Notes under the pieces: generated by a model
The model's input: only the letters and a program-made list of their open reading frames with translations
What the model was told of the DNA's origin: nothing
The model's database searches: none
DNA from: CAYOVG01 sp964407285
Lineage (GTDB): Bacteria > Desulfobacterota > Syntrophobacteria > Syntrophobacterales > Syntrophobacteraceae
Length of the DNA: 23,375 nt
Assembly: GCA_964407285.1 (NCBI GenBank)
Contig: CAYOVG010000062.1
Location: 1 to 23,375 of the forward strand
Direction: 5' to 3'
Shown here: in pieces, positions 7,671-15,139 of the stretch
Numbering within the stretch: the stretch's first letter is position 1
How the letters are laid out: every line of letters starts with the position of its first letter
Made by a program: the position numbers and the translations under genes

Positions 7671-8756
7671 GTGCTGAACGACAACCGTCAGTTAAGAATA
7701 CTTCTGGTTGAAGACGATGAGGATGACTTCATCCTCACGCGGGAATTGCTCTCACGGATCGACACCTGGAAATCTCTCCTGGAGTGGGTTCCCAATTACA
7801 ACGCGGGCCTGGACGCCATAGAAAAATACTGCCATGACGTGTATCTTCTGGACTACCGCCTGGGGGATAGGAACGGGCTGGACCTGCTCCGTCATGCCAT
7901 TTCCAAAGGGTGCAAAGCCCCCATCATTCTGCTGACCGGGCAGGGGGACTACAAGGTGGATCTGGAAGCCATGGAGGCCGGGGCCGCGGATTACCTCATA
8001 AAAGGCCAGATTACATCACATCTTCTGGAACGTTCGATCCGGTACTCCCTGCAGCAGAAGAAAGCCGAAGAGGAATTGAGGGAGTCCCAAAATCAGCTCA
8101 GGCGCCTTTCGGCCCAATTGCTGAGTGTCCAGGAGAATGAAAGAAAGCGGATTGCAGGCGAACTTCACGATAGCGTCGGCCAGTGCCTGAGCGCCGTCAA
8201 GTTCAGCGTGGAGAGCGCCATCCACCAGATCAGCCGGGGAAACCCCCTGCCCGGCGCCCTGAATGCCGTCATTCCTCTCGTTCAGCGCGCCATGGAGGAG
8301 GTACGAAGGATCATGACGGACCTTCGCCCCTCGATTCTGGACGATTTGGGCATCATCGTCACCATAGGATGGTTTTGCCGCGAGTTCAAGAAAGTGTACG
8401 AATCCATCCAGGTGGACCTGGACCTGGCCGTAGAGGAAGACGACGTGCCCGACGCTTTGAAAATAGTCGTCTTCAGGATCATCCAGGAGTCGTTCCATAA
8501 TGCCGCCAAACACAGCAACGCCGAAAGGATACGAGTGGCGCTGACGAAGGACGGCTCCACTCTGAAGCTTTCCATCACCGACAACGGGCGAGGCTTCGAT
8601 GTGGGGCGAGCGCTCACCAGGCAAGTCTCGGGACGAGGCTTCGGGCTCACCAGCATGAGAGAGCGGACGGAACTCGCGGGAGGCCGCTTCGCCATCACGT
8701 CGGAGAGGGGAAAAGGAACAGCGATCGGCGCATGCTGGCCCCTTGCGGGGACATGA
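7671..8756 (+). CDS. Receiver domain fused to NarX-type histidine kinase
   Basis: Cytoplasmic two-component protein of 361 residues with no membrane segment. Residues 8-125 are a receiver: acidic residues 14-16, phospho-acceptor Asp61 (VYLLDYRLGD), Thr89 and Lys111 (YLIKGQ). A coiled coil (128-155) leads to a HisKA_3 dimerisation domain with phospho-His166 in RIAGELHDSVGQ, then MTDLRPSILDDLGI, typical of NarX/DegS-type kinases. The ATPase domain has the N-box around Asn278 (ESFHNAAKHS), DNGRGFD at 305-311 and GFGLTSMRER. GTG at 7671 is the only possible start, because an in-frame TAA lies two codons upstream; the binding site is weak (GGAG, 11 bases away). Such kinases normally partner a NarL-type regulator; none is encoded in this window. 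Input is probably phosphorylation of the receiver by another kinase. Confidence 0.9.
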   Translation: MLNDNRQLRILLVEDDEDDFILTRELLSRIDTWKSLLEWVPNYNAGLDAIEKYCHDVYLLDYRLGDRNGLDLLRHAISKGCKAPIILLTGQGDYKVDLEAMEAGAADYLIKGQITSHLLERSIRYSLQQKKAEEELRESQNQLRRLSAQLLSVQENERKRIAGELHDSVGQCLSAVKFSVESAIHQISRGNPLPGALNAVIPLVQRAMEEVRRIMTDLRPSILDDLGIIVTIGWFCREFKKVYESIQVDLDLAVEEDDVPDALKIVVFRIIQESFHNAAKHSNAERIRVALTKDGSTLKLSITDNGRGFDVGRALTRQVSGRGFGLTSMRERTELAGGRFAITSERGKGTAIGACWPLAGT

Positions 8757-8802
8757 ATGAAGTGCGGGGTGCGGGTCACGGGTTGTGTGTTACGAGTTGC
8801 AC

Positions 8803-8890
8803 GTTGCGAGTTTGGGAACAACGACCGTGAACGAACCTTAGCATGGTCCCTTGGTGTTGCGGGTTTGGGACCAGCGCCCGTGAACGAACC
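8803..8890. repeat. Two 35-base direct repeats, 53-base period
   Basis: Copies at 8803-8837 and 8856-8890 differ at 4 of 35 positions; both begin GTTGCG, contain TTTGGGA and end CCGTGAACGAACC. They lie between the convergent receiver-kinase and PAS-kinase genes. The sequence just before them (8764-8810) is rich in G(G/C)GTTGCG-type words, like the larger array near 12300-12490 read on the opposite strand. Confidence 0.75.
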
Positions 8891-9011
8891 ACGGCCCTTG
8901 TGAGCGCATGAATGAACCGTCGTCCGGCCCCCCTTGCGGACATCATCATGTGGGCGACAGTTCATCGCCGTTCGTAGCGGCGCCGTCAGGACGGCAGCAC
9001 TGTCGTCCTCT

Positions 9012-10133
9012 CTAAGGGGGCGAACTTCCGTTCGCCCGGTCGTCCCCCATCCGCATGATGCGTATCGGGCGACGGCGCTCCACGGGAAAGTGCAAAGAGA
9101 AGGTGGTCCCGTCCCCCTGTTGCGATTTCACGTCAACATACCCGCCGTGCCCCTCCACGACACGCTTGACCGTCGCCAGGTCGATTCCGGCTCCGCTCGC
9201 CTTGGTGCTGAAGAACGGATTGAAAATATACGGCAGATCGGCCGGCGAAATTCCGGTGCCCGTATCGGCTACGAAGATGACACAGTAGTTGTCCTGCGCT
9301 TCGGTCCAGATCGATATCCTGCCGCCCCTGGCGAGGACATCCAGGGAGTTCTCGATCATAATGGAAAGCACCTTGATGATGAGGTCCCTGTCGATGGTCA
9401 GAACGATATCGTCGACAGCCAGTGAAACCTCGATTCCTCTTTTTTCCACCAAAGGCAGGTAGGACTCCAGGCTCTCCTGGACCACGCTCTGGAGGCTGGA
9501 CCGGGTAAGAGCGGGTTTCGGCAGGTGCGCGAAGAACTCCACCTTCCTGACCAGGGTTTCGATCTTATGGAGATTGGTCATGATGTGATCGTAGTACGCC
9601 TGGTGGTCGGAGACATTACCCAGGGCCTTGAAGAGCCTGTTGACGAATCCGCCGATCCCGACCAGGGGATTTCGCAGCTCATGGGCTATGCCGTTGGCTA
9701 CTTTGATCATGTCCTCGTACTTGCTGTCCCTGTATTTCCTCAACTGGCGTTTCATCTCATCGATATCCCTGATCGAGATGACGACGACGGTCCGGTCGCC
9801 GTGAGGGTCGTAACAGGGACGGGTCGTAATGTAGGCGATGAAACGGGTTTCGTCCTTCCGGACGAGCATGATTTCGCCCTCGAAAGACATTTCCCGACGG
9901 GCCATGTAGAAGAGGTTATGGTACATGAGGGCCACGTCCTCGGGGGTAACGAAGATGGAAAAGTGCCGTTCCTTCAATTCGACGGCTGTAAAGCCGAGGA
10001 TGTCCTCGACGTTGGGACTCCCGAACAGGATGAGCCCTTCGAGGTCCGTCACGATGAGCGCATTTTGAATACAGCGCAAGACCTCATCCCACAATTCCGG
10101 CGCTTTGCAGCAGACTTCCAACAGGTTCATCAC
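9012..10133 (-). CDS. PAS-domain sensor histidine kinase
   Basis: A 373-residue soluble kinase. Residues about 15-130 are a PAS domain (ALIVTDLEGLILFGSPNVED, then FVTPEDV, and IRDIDEMKRQ closing it). The HisKA domain has phospho-His151 in NGIAHELRNPLVGI, and the ATPase domain has Asn262 (IENSLDVL), ADTGTGISP (D290, G292, G294), the F-box IFNPFFSTK and SGAGIDLATVKR, where the usual GTGLGL is altered. There is no transmembrane segment, so the signal is cytoplasmic or sensed by the PAS domain. The start is GTG at 10133 or the ATG directly after it (10130); AGGAGG lies 6 and 9 bases upstream respectively. No receiver gene is adjacent on the same strand. The gene converges on the receiver-kinase at 7671-8756; whether they act together is unknown. 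Confidence 0.92.
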   Translation of the reverse strand: MMNLLEVCCKAPELWDEVLRCIQNALIVTDLEGLILFGSPNVEDILGFTAVELKERHFSIFVTPEDVALMYHNLFYMARREMSFEGEIMLVRKDETRFIAYITTRPCYDPHGDRTVVVISIRDIDEMKRQLRKYRDSKYEDMIKVANGIAHELRNPLVGIGGFVNRLFKALGNVSDHQAYYDHIMTNLHKIETLVRKVEFFAHLPKPALTRSSLQSVVQESLESYLPLVEKRGIEVSLAVDDIVLTIDRDLIIKVLSIMIENSLDVLARGGRISIWTEAQDNYCVIFVADTGTGISPADLPYIFNPFFSTKASGAGIDLATVKRVVEGHGGYVDVKSQQGDGTTFSLHFPVERRRPIRIMRMGDDRANGSSPP

Positions 10134-10136
10134 TGA

Positions 10137-10483
10137 AGCCCTCCTGCCCTCAGGTTAAAAACTCCCGATCCGTTTCCCGCCGGTTCCCCGGCTCTATGCT
10201 TCTCGTATTGGATATTCAGAACTTTACGAGACAATGGCCGTGGAAGGCAAGAGGCAAATTCGCGCGTCGATCCCGGATTCTGCCCCCGCATCCGTTTGGG
10301 TTTCTTCAAATATACAGTATTTACCCTATTTTATCCTGGAATCTTTTGGGAGAAAATGGCCTCGAAGTCGTACTGGATAGAGTCTCGGCTCGATCCGGGG
10401 CGCCCGTGCTCCTTTCGGAAGCCGAGGGGCCGATACATAACAGATTGCCGGTCGTATCCGGCTGTTCCAGGGAGGAGAACGTC
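10137..10483. other. Divergent intergenic region with AT-rich core
   Basis: About 350 bases lie between the PAS kinase (minus) and the outer-membrane-type gene (plus). An AT-rich patch at 10300-10335 (ATATACAGTATTTACC, then TATTTTATCC) is the likely promoter zone, but -35 matches are poor. The plus frame is open from 10196, yet this part does not look coding and lacks a binding site. Confidence 0.35.
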
Positions 10484-11317
10484 ATGCCGACACGGACACC
10501 GGAAACCCGCAACCTGCTTTTCAAGGTTCTTCTGGGGACTTTCCTGACAACGGCGGTTCTAACCCATGGTCCACTCAAGGGGACATGCCCGGCAAAGCAA
10601 GACGGCGGGCGGCGGGAACGGGATGCAGGGGGAACGGCCGGCGACTCGTTCCGGCGAAACATCGTGCACGATCTTCCATTCGCGCATTCCGCGGACGGAC
10701 GGGATCAGCCGGAACTGCTGGTTGAAGAACGAAAGGAATTCCGGGATACCCTCACGACCGAACCGTGGCCCGTGCATGACAGGCTCGGCGTTTCCCGATT
10801 CGGGACCGACGCATCCTCCCATTTGAGAGACGATCCTGAAACGGCATCCGAATATCTGAGAAGAGAATTTTTGCTCCGATTATTCCATCAATCCGGAGAT
10901 TTTCCGGGATTGTACCTGTCCGGTCATGCCGGACCGTTCGCGCAAGGCGACGGTCAGGAAGTGATGGAGGCTGGGCTGGGTCTGATAGCGGCCAGGTCAA
11001 TCCGGGGAGACAGCGTCCAAAGCCTTCACCTGGATCTGACGTGGAAATTCGATGGCGATTCCGGGGAAAAGGAAGGCAAGGACAATCGCTATATTGCAGT
11101 AATAGGCTACGATCACCGTATCGGTCCGGACGCCATGCTCGTCCTGGATTTCTCGCATGAACGGGACGCCACGGGGGAAGACAGCATCAACGGGATGGAA
11201 CTGGGCTTTCGGTATAACCTGTCTCCGCTGACGGTGCTTTCCCTGGGAGGAAGCGCCGGCTTGAGCGAAATCACTCCGGAATTCAAAGCTTTGTTCAGAT
11301 TTGACCATTCGTTCTGA
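10484..11317 (+). CDS. Putative outer-membrane beta-barrel protein
   Basis: A 277-residue protein with a signal-like N-terminus (charged residues 4-14, hydrophobic core LLFKVLLGTFLTTAVL at 11-26). The middle is Asp/Glu/Arg-rich and not recognised. From about residue 175 it shows alternating beta strands: HLDLTWKF, YIAVIGYDHRIG, AMLVLDFSHE, GMELGFRYNLSPLTVLSLGGSAGL, ending in FRFDHSF. A terminal phenylalanine after alternating aromatics is the usual signal for outer-membrane insertion. The strand pattern resembles the C-terminal part of the 'MetA-pathway of phenol degradation' porin-like family, but this protein is short. ATG 10484 is chosen for GGGAGGAG 6 bases upstream and the signal peptide; the frame extends to 10196 without support. 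The function is unknown and the outer-membrane location is inferred. Confidence 0.7.
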   Translation: MPTRTPETRNLLFKVLLGTFLTTAVLTHGPLKGTCPAKQDGGRRERDAGGTAGDSFRRNIVHDLPFAHSADGRDQPELLVEERKEFRDTLTTEPWPVHDRLGVSRFGTDASSHLRDDPETASEYLRREFLLRLFHQSGDFPGLYLSGHAGPFAQGDGQEVMEAGLGLIAARSIRGDSVQSLHLDLTWKFDGDSGEKEGKDNRYIAVIGYDHRIGPDAMLVLDFSHERDATGEDSINGMELGFRYNLSPLTVLSLGGSAGLSEITPEFKALFRFDHSF

Positions 11318-11322
11318 TCACC

Positions 11323-11526
11323 ATGCCGACATGGTTCGGACAGGTCCACGACGGCTTTTCTATTGACCAGATAATGCAGCTACAGAACAAGCTGAATCTC
11401 GAAACGAGATTCAGCCGGCCTGACCCTCCTGAACTGATTCGGGAGACTGAGGAGCTTACAGAGATGGAGAAGAGCGCGACTCTGGAAACGAAGCCGCCGC
11501 AGATCGGCTTGAATGGTGGGGGGTAG
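11323..11526 (+). CDS. Small ORF of 67 residues, doubtful
   Basis: It begins 5 bases after the stop of the outer-membrane-type gene and could be translated by coupling, but has no ribosome binding site of its own. The product is hydrophilic and Glu-rich (ELIRETEELTEMEKSA). Third-position GC is only moderately raised. A perfect 11-bp hairpin lies inside it. I do not recognise the protein; it may be a non-coding 3' region. Confidence 0.25.
   Translation: MPTWFGQVHDGFSIDQIMQLQNKLNLETRFSRPDPPELIRETEELTEMEKSATLETKPPQIGLNGGG
11391..11415. repeat. Perfect 11-bp hairpin
   Basis: GCTGAATCTCG at 11391-11401 pairs perfectly with CGAGATTCAGC at 11405-11415 around an AAA loop. It is 74 bases after the outer-membrane-type gene. 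There is no T-run, so it could be an RNA-stabilising 3' element or a protein-binding palindrome. Confidence 0.6.
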
Positions 11527-11554
11527 GTGGGCAGAAGGAAAGCGTTGCCCACCT
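11525..11554 (+). terminator. Hairpin, possible terminator
   Basis: AGGTGGGCA (11525-11533) pairs perfectly with TGCCCACCT (11546-11554), 9 bp with a 12-base loop, followed by only TT before a G. It lies between convergent genes. The weak T-tract limits confidence. Confidence 0.4.
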
Positions 11555-11653
11555 TTGAAGCTTCGGAGTGGAAACCTGGAATCAGAAGATGAATAGCTGT
11601 ATGAGGTTATTTGTTCCAGCCTACCGTGTACTCAAAATCCGTCCATTGGATCA

Positions 11654-11986
11654 TTAGAGCTTGATACCGAGCTTTTCGAGGATATCGTCGGCGAACTTGA
11701 TGATGAAATCTCTCTGTTCGGGACTGGCGTAGGCGATGCACGAGCAGCGCATGGTCTGGCGGCTTCTTATGAGCCACTCACAGGAGAGTTGGTTACGGTC
11801 CAGGCTGATCGCAAAGTAGAAAGGATGGCACTGCGTATGCTGCACTTGCATGGGAGTGTACAGTTCCCTGGGAATATTGACCCAGTAGATTCCCTCCAGC
11901 GCGGTCTGAGTGGCGCTTTCATTCAGATAATCCATTATTTGATAATAGTCCGACTCGCGCAGTTGGTCGATCACGTATTGCTTCAT
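11654..11986 (-). CDS. Small protein with four cysteines, unrecognised
   Basis: A 110-residue protein with a proper ribosome binding site (AAGGAG, 9 bases before the ATG) and codon use like neighbouring genes. It has no signal peptide or membrane span. The N-terminal third is helical and aromatic (DYYQIMDYLNES), the centre has Cys53-His54, Cys69 and the pair Cys81-Ser-Cys83, and the C-terminus is an acidic/hydrophobic helix ending in LEKLGIKL. The four cysteines plus histidine could bind a metal, but spacing matches no motif I know. It is transcribed alone, facing the outer-membrane-type gene. I do not recognise the family; a real gene is very likely. Confidence 0.7.
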   Translation of the reverse strand: MKQYVIDQLRESDYYQIMDYLNESATQTALEGIYWVNIPRELYTPMQVQHTQCHPFYFAISLDRNQLSCEWLIRSRQTMRCSCIAYASPEQRDFIIKFADDILEKLGIKL

Positions 11987-12279
11987 GATGGAAATCTCCT
12001 TAACCGAAACACGTCAGTTCATCAAAGTCCAAAGTCTCATGATTGGCGCAAAGCAGGAACGAACTCGCTCCATATCGTCAGGAGAGATATCCATGTATCC
12101 TCCGGGATTTGCCTGGACGGGACCAACCCTGACACGCCATCCGGGGGCGCCGCACAACCATATAATAATATTCCTTATGGCGCAAGACCAATAGTAGCTC
12201 GATTATTGCCCCGCCTACAACGATCATGCTCCGGAATGCCGTAAACGATCGAAACCGTCCACGAACTTGGGAAGCCCCC

Positions 12280-12492
12280 GGCCCGCGAATCGCAATGCGT
12301 AAACCGCAAATCACATCCCGCGGCCCGCTCACGCCCGAGTCCACGAGAACCTGCGCTCGCAACCCGCAAACCCAACATCTGAAACCCGCAACCATTTCTG
12401 TTGACCGGCAACTCGCAACCGGCAACCCATAACTCGCACCCCACACCCCGCAACCCGCAACCCGAAGGCAACCCGCAACCATTTCTGTTGAC
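12280..12492. repeat. Degenerate GCAACCC repeat array with 23-base direct repeat
   Basis: On the plus strand, words of the type CGCAACCC, CGGCAACC and CTCGCAACC recur through 12345-12480 (on the minus strand GGGTTGCGGGTTGC). Within it, an exact 23-base direct repeat (starting AACCCGCAACC and ending TTTCTGTTGAC) is at 12383-12405 and 12470-12492, 87 bases apart. The same word family occurs near 8764-8810 on the opposite strand. It is not a CRISPR: there are no unique spacers of constant size. Confidence 0.75.
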
Positions 12493-12516
12493 TGCCCGTG
12501 TTTTCTCTGCTTTATT
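12488..12516 (+). promoter_or_regulatory. Candidate sigma-70 promoter for the acyl-CoA synthetase
   Basis: TTGACT (12488-12493), 17-base spacer, TTTATT (12511-12516). The -35 hexamer is 5/6 and the -10 is 4/6 of consensus. Most of the -35 comes from the end of the second copy of the 23-base direct repeat. It would give a leader of about 210 bases before the ATG at 12734. Confidence 0.4.
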
Positions 12517-12530
12517 GTGCCCGTGTACTA

Positions 12531-12551
12531 ATCAGGCATTTGATACCTGAT
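12531..12551 (+). repeat. Leader hairpin
   Basis: ATCAGG (12531-12536) pairs with CCTGAT (12546-12551), with a 9-base loop, just downstream of the candidate promoter. It may be a protein site or a chance palindrome. Confidence 0.3.
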
Positions 12552-12733
12552 ACCGGAGGGAAACCGCCGCACCCGGCCCCGGTAATTATAACACATAGCC
12601 TGTTGCACAATGTAATTCGCACCATCGAGCAGCACCGAGTACCGGGTGGGAAGCGACTGTCGCCATCGTGCGTCCGGGTGCTCAGCCTCAGGCCCGAATG
12701 GATACGACTTCATCCCCGGCAAGGAGAGAATGA

Positions 12734-14821
12734 ATGCGCTCTTTCTTTGAACCCCACTCGGTCGCCTTGATCGGAGCGCCGCGTCGAACCGGACCCGGCG
12801 CTTACAATAACCTCGAGATGATGCTGCAGTACGGATACCAGGGGGAGATTTACGTCGTCCATCCGGCCGTACGGAGCATTCTCGGGCGCGCCGCCTACCC
12901 CGCCGTCGCCGATATCCCGGACATTCCCGAACTGGCCGTCATTTCAGTCGGCCGGGACAGGGTTACGCCGGTGTTCGAGGAATGCGTCCGCAAGGGGATT
13001 CGAAGCATTGTCATCATAAGCCAGGGTTTTTCGGATGCCGACGAACGGGGGAAGGAACTTCAGAATCAAATCGTCGCAACGGCCCGGGACCGCGGAGTGA
13101 GGGTGGTCGGTCCCAACACGATGGGAATCCTCAACGCATTCGCTCACTTCAGCACGGCATTCGTCGACATCCCCCGGCAGTCAGCCCCCCCTCCCCTTTC
13201 CATGGTGGTCCAATCCGGAGTGTTTCAAGCGGGGTACGAATCCTTTACCGGACACATCGGGAAGGCGATCGATGTGGGCAACTGCGCCGATGTCGATTTC
13301 GTGGATGTGCTCGAATACCTGGAAGGCGATCCCCAGACGCGTGTGATCGTGCTGCACATGGAGGGAATTCCCCGCGGTCCGCGGTTCCTGGAAGCAGCCG
13401 CGCGCATATCGCTGAGCAAACCCATTATCGTCTTCAAGACGGGCAGGAGCAAAGCGGGAGCGAAGGCGGCCCTGTCGCACACGGGATCCCTGGCCGGGGA
13501 GGATGCCGTGTTCGATGCCGCGGTAGCCAAGACCGGACTCATTCGCGTGCGCAATACGATCGAACTGAGGGCGGTAAGCCGTGCTTTTCTTCATCTCCCC
13601 CTCATGCGGGGACCACGCCTGGGGGTGGTTACGGCGACGGGGGCCTGCGGCATTATGGCCGCCGATGCATGTGAAGACCATGGATTGGAGCTTGCGCCGT
13701 TTCCCGAATCCATCCGGAGTGATATCGAAGACCCGCGCGTGAGGTGGCACCGGTTGCGAAACCCGGTCGATCTGTGGCCTCTGGGAATGGTCGGGGGGTC
13801 CTTTACGGAGGTATTCAAGCGGGCGGTCGCCGGTCTTCTGCGCGACGGCAATGTGGACGCCGTCCTGGGGATAGTTCCGGCCCTTGCCTCTCCGATGCAC
13901 GCCGACCTCGACATAACCGCGGCGATACGGGAAATCGGGGGCGATAATCCGGAATCCAAACCGCTTGCTCTGTGGCTCTACGGAGACGGGGCGCAGGAGC
14001 GGGTTCGAGCGCTGGAATCCGTGCCCTATGCGGTATGTTTCGACAGTATAGACGAAGCCGTGATGGGACTTGCGGCAACCCTGCGCTACACGAGGATACG
14101 GGAATACAGAATGCAGGAATGCCATATGCCGGAAGAGCGGCCTGCGAAGCCGGAGGGCGCGGCCCTCCCCGAAAGTGGGGTGATCGCGGGCGAGGAAGCG
14201 CTGGATTTTCTCCGTCGCTACCGGATTCCCGTAGCTCCCGGCGCCATGGCCGTGGATGCGGATGCGGCCGCATCCATCGCACAGGCGGCCGGTTATCCCG
14301 TGGTGCTCAAGATCGTTTCCCCGGAGTGGCTTCACAAGTCCGACCTGGGGGGCGTTCGCACCGGCGTGAATTCCGAAGCCGAACTCCGTGAAGCCTTCGA
14401 TGGACTGCAAAACCTTTTCCGGCAGCGGACTCCGGACGGGACGCTCACGGGCGTACTCGTGCAAAAGCAGATGGCGGGAAGGGAACTCCTCCTCGGGATC
14501 AAAAGGGACCCTCAACTGGGCCCCGTCCTCGTTGCCGGCATGGGAGGCGTCTTTGCCGAGGTATTCCGGGACACGGTCCGGTCACTCGCTCCCATAAGGC
14601 CGGAAAGCGCCCGGGAGATGCTTCGCGGACTCAAAATTTACCCCATCCTGGAAGGCATTCGCGGACAGGAAGGCGTACGGATCGATTGCCTTGCCGATAT
14701 GCTGGCCGGTCTGTCCCGGATCGCCCTGGACCATCCTCGAATCGTCGAAATGGATATAAACCCCGTGATGGCGGGCGCGGACGGTTGCTGGTGCGCGGAC
14801 TGCCGGATCATCACGGGATGA
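12734..14821 (+). CDS. ADP-forming acyl-CoA synthetase, alpha-beta fusion
   Basis: A 695-residue NDP-forming acyl-CoA synthetase, acetyl-CoA synthetase (ADP-forming) family. It interconverts acyl-CoA + ADP + phosphate and acid + CoA + ATP, usually in the ATP-making direction in anaerobes. In order: CoA-binding Rossmann domain (SVALIGAPRRTG, GVRVVGPNTMGI), succinyl-CoA ligase-like domains with the phospho-His249 in LSHTGSLAGED, a linker near 460-480, then an ATP-grasp domain (VLKIVSPEWLHKSDLGGVRTGV with His534, VLVQKQMAGRELLLGIKRD, EMDINPVM). Second-histidine assignment in the HKSD segment follows the family model. AAGGAG lies 7 bases before the ATG; an overlapping out-of-frame ATG sits 4 bases earlier. 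Acetyl-, propionyl- and branched or aromatic acyl-CoA are all possible; sequence alone does not decide. It stands alone, and squalene-hopene cyclase follows after 318 bases. Confidence 0.93.
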   Translation: MRSFFEPHSVALIGAPRRTGPGAYNNLEMMLQYGYQGEIYVVHPAVRSILGRAAYPAVADIPDIPELAVISVGRDRVTPVFEECVRKGIRSIVIISQGFSDADERGKELQNQIVATARDRGVRVVGPNTMGILNAFAHFSTAFVDIPRQSAPPPLSMVVQSGVFQAGYESFTGHIGKAIDVGNCADVDFVDVLEYLEGDPQTRVIVLHMEGIPRGPRFLEAAARISLSKPIIVFKTGRSKAGAKAALSHTGSLAGEDAVFDAAVAKTGLIRVRNTIELRAVSRAFLHLPLMRGPRLGVVTATGACGIMAADACEDHGLELAPFPESIRSDIEDPRVRWHRLRNPVDLWPLGMVGGSFTEVFKRAVAGLLRDGNVDAVLGIVPALASPMHADLDITAAIREIGGDNPESKPLALWLYGDGAQERVRALESVPYAVCFDSIDEAVMGLAATLRYTRIREYRMQECHMPEERPAKPEGAALPESGVIAGEEALDFLRRYRIPVAPGAMAVDADAAASIAQAAGYPVVLKIVSPEWLHKSDLGGVRTGVNSEAELREAFDGLQNLFRQRTPDGTLTGVLVQKQMAGRELLLGIKRDPQLGPVLVAGMGGVFAEVFRDTVRSLAPIRPESAREMLRGLKIYPILEGIRGQEGVRIDCLADMLAGLSRIALDHPRIVEMDINPVMAGADGCWCADCRIITG

Positions 14822-14837
14822 AGACGAAGAGATTTTC

Positions 14838-14852
14838 AGCAAATAATTTGCT
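14838..14852. repeat. 15-base palindrome overlapping the upstream promoter
   Basis: AGCAAAT-A-ATTTGCT is a perfect 7-bp inverted repeat that overlaps the -35 of the first candidate shc promoter, a typical operator position. A role as operator is inference. Confidence 0.35.
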
Positions 14853-14876
14853 TTACAAGAGATATCATTTTATACT
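14848..14876 (+). promoter_or_regulatory. Candidate promoter 1 upstream of squalene-hopene cyclase
   Basis: TTGCTT (14848-14853), 17-base spacer, TATACT (14871-14876). The -10 is 5/6 of consensus in a locally AT-rich setting 27 bases after the synthetase stop. Confidence 0.45.
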
Positions 14877-14933
14877 AGTCATTCTCAGCAGCCTGAAGAG
14901 AAGAAAAAATGTGCCAGGATGCGTTCATTCGCT

Positions 14934-14962
14934 TTGAGTTAGTTCGTTTTAGGTGCTATAAG
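14934..14962 (+). promoter_or_regulatory. Candidate promoter 2 upstream of squalene-hopene cyclase
   Basis: TTGAGT (14934-14939), 17-base spacer, TATAAG (14957-14962). It is in tandem with the first candidate, 86 bases downstream, leaving a leader of about 170 bases. Confidence 0.45.
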
Positions 14963-15005
14963 TAGCCATTTTGAATCGAAGTCGGCAGGCGGGCCGTACC
15001 GGGTA

Positions 15006-15034
15006 AGCCATTATGACCGGGGCTTCAAATGGCT
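15006..15034 (+). repeat. Hairpin in the shc leader
   Basis: AGCCATT (15006-15012) pairs with AATGGCT (15028-15034) around a 15-base loop. It lies in the leader predicted from both candidate promoters. No riboswitch class was recognised. Confidence 0.35.
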
Positions 15035-15139
15035 GAAGGTGCGGGGTGCGGTTGCGCATGTGAGAACGGATGCCGCCGGTAGGATTTTCCCTGGCATCAG
15101 AAGACCATAAAAAGGGGCAACGTAAGGTGGGGCTGGATT

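Larger units (their letters stand above)
11987..12733. other. Long gap, largely repeat sequence
   Basis: About 750 bases without a credible gene. The part from 12280 to 12492 is built from GCAACCC-like words. The rest holds a candidate promoter and a leader hairpin before the acyl-CoA synthetase. Frames through it translate into low-complexity cysteine/glycine-rich strings on the minus strand and are artefacts of the repeat. Confidence 0.6.

Noticed and set aside
7400..7684. 94-residue minus-strand frame
   Set aside because: No coding bias or binding site; it overlaps the start of the receiver-kinase gene.
11826..11841. Sigma-54-like TGGCAC...GC match on the plus strand
   Set aside because: It lies inside the 110-residue gene on the opposite strand and nothing suitable follows it; probably chance.
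12175..12482. Cys/Gly-rich minus-strand frames
   Set aside because: They are translations of the GCAACCC repeat array, with no start signals.
12345..12492. CRISPR array
   Set aside because: Repeats are degenerate, only two copies are exact, and there are no regular unique spacers or cas genes.
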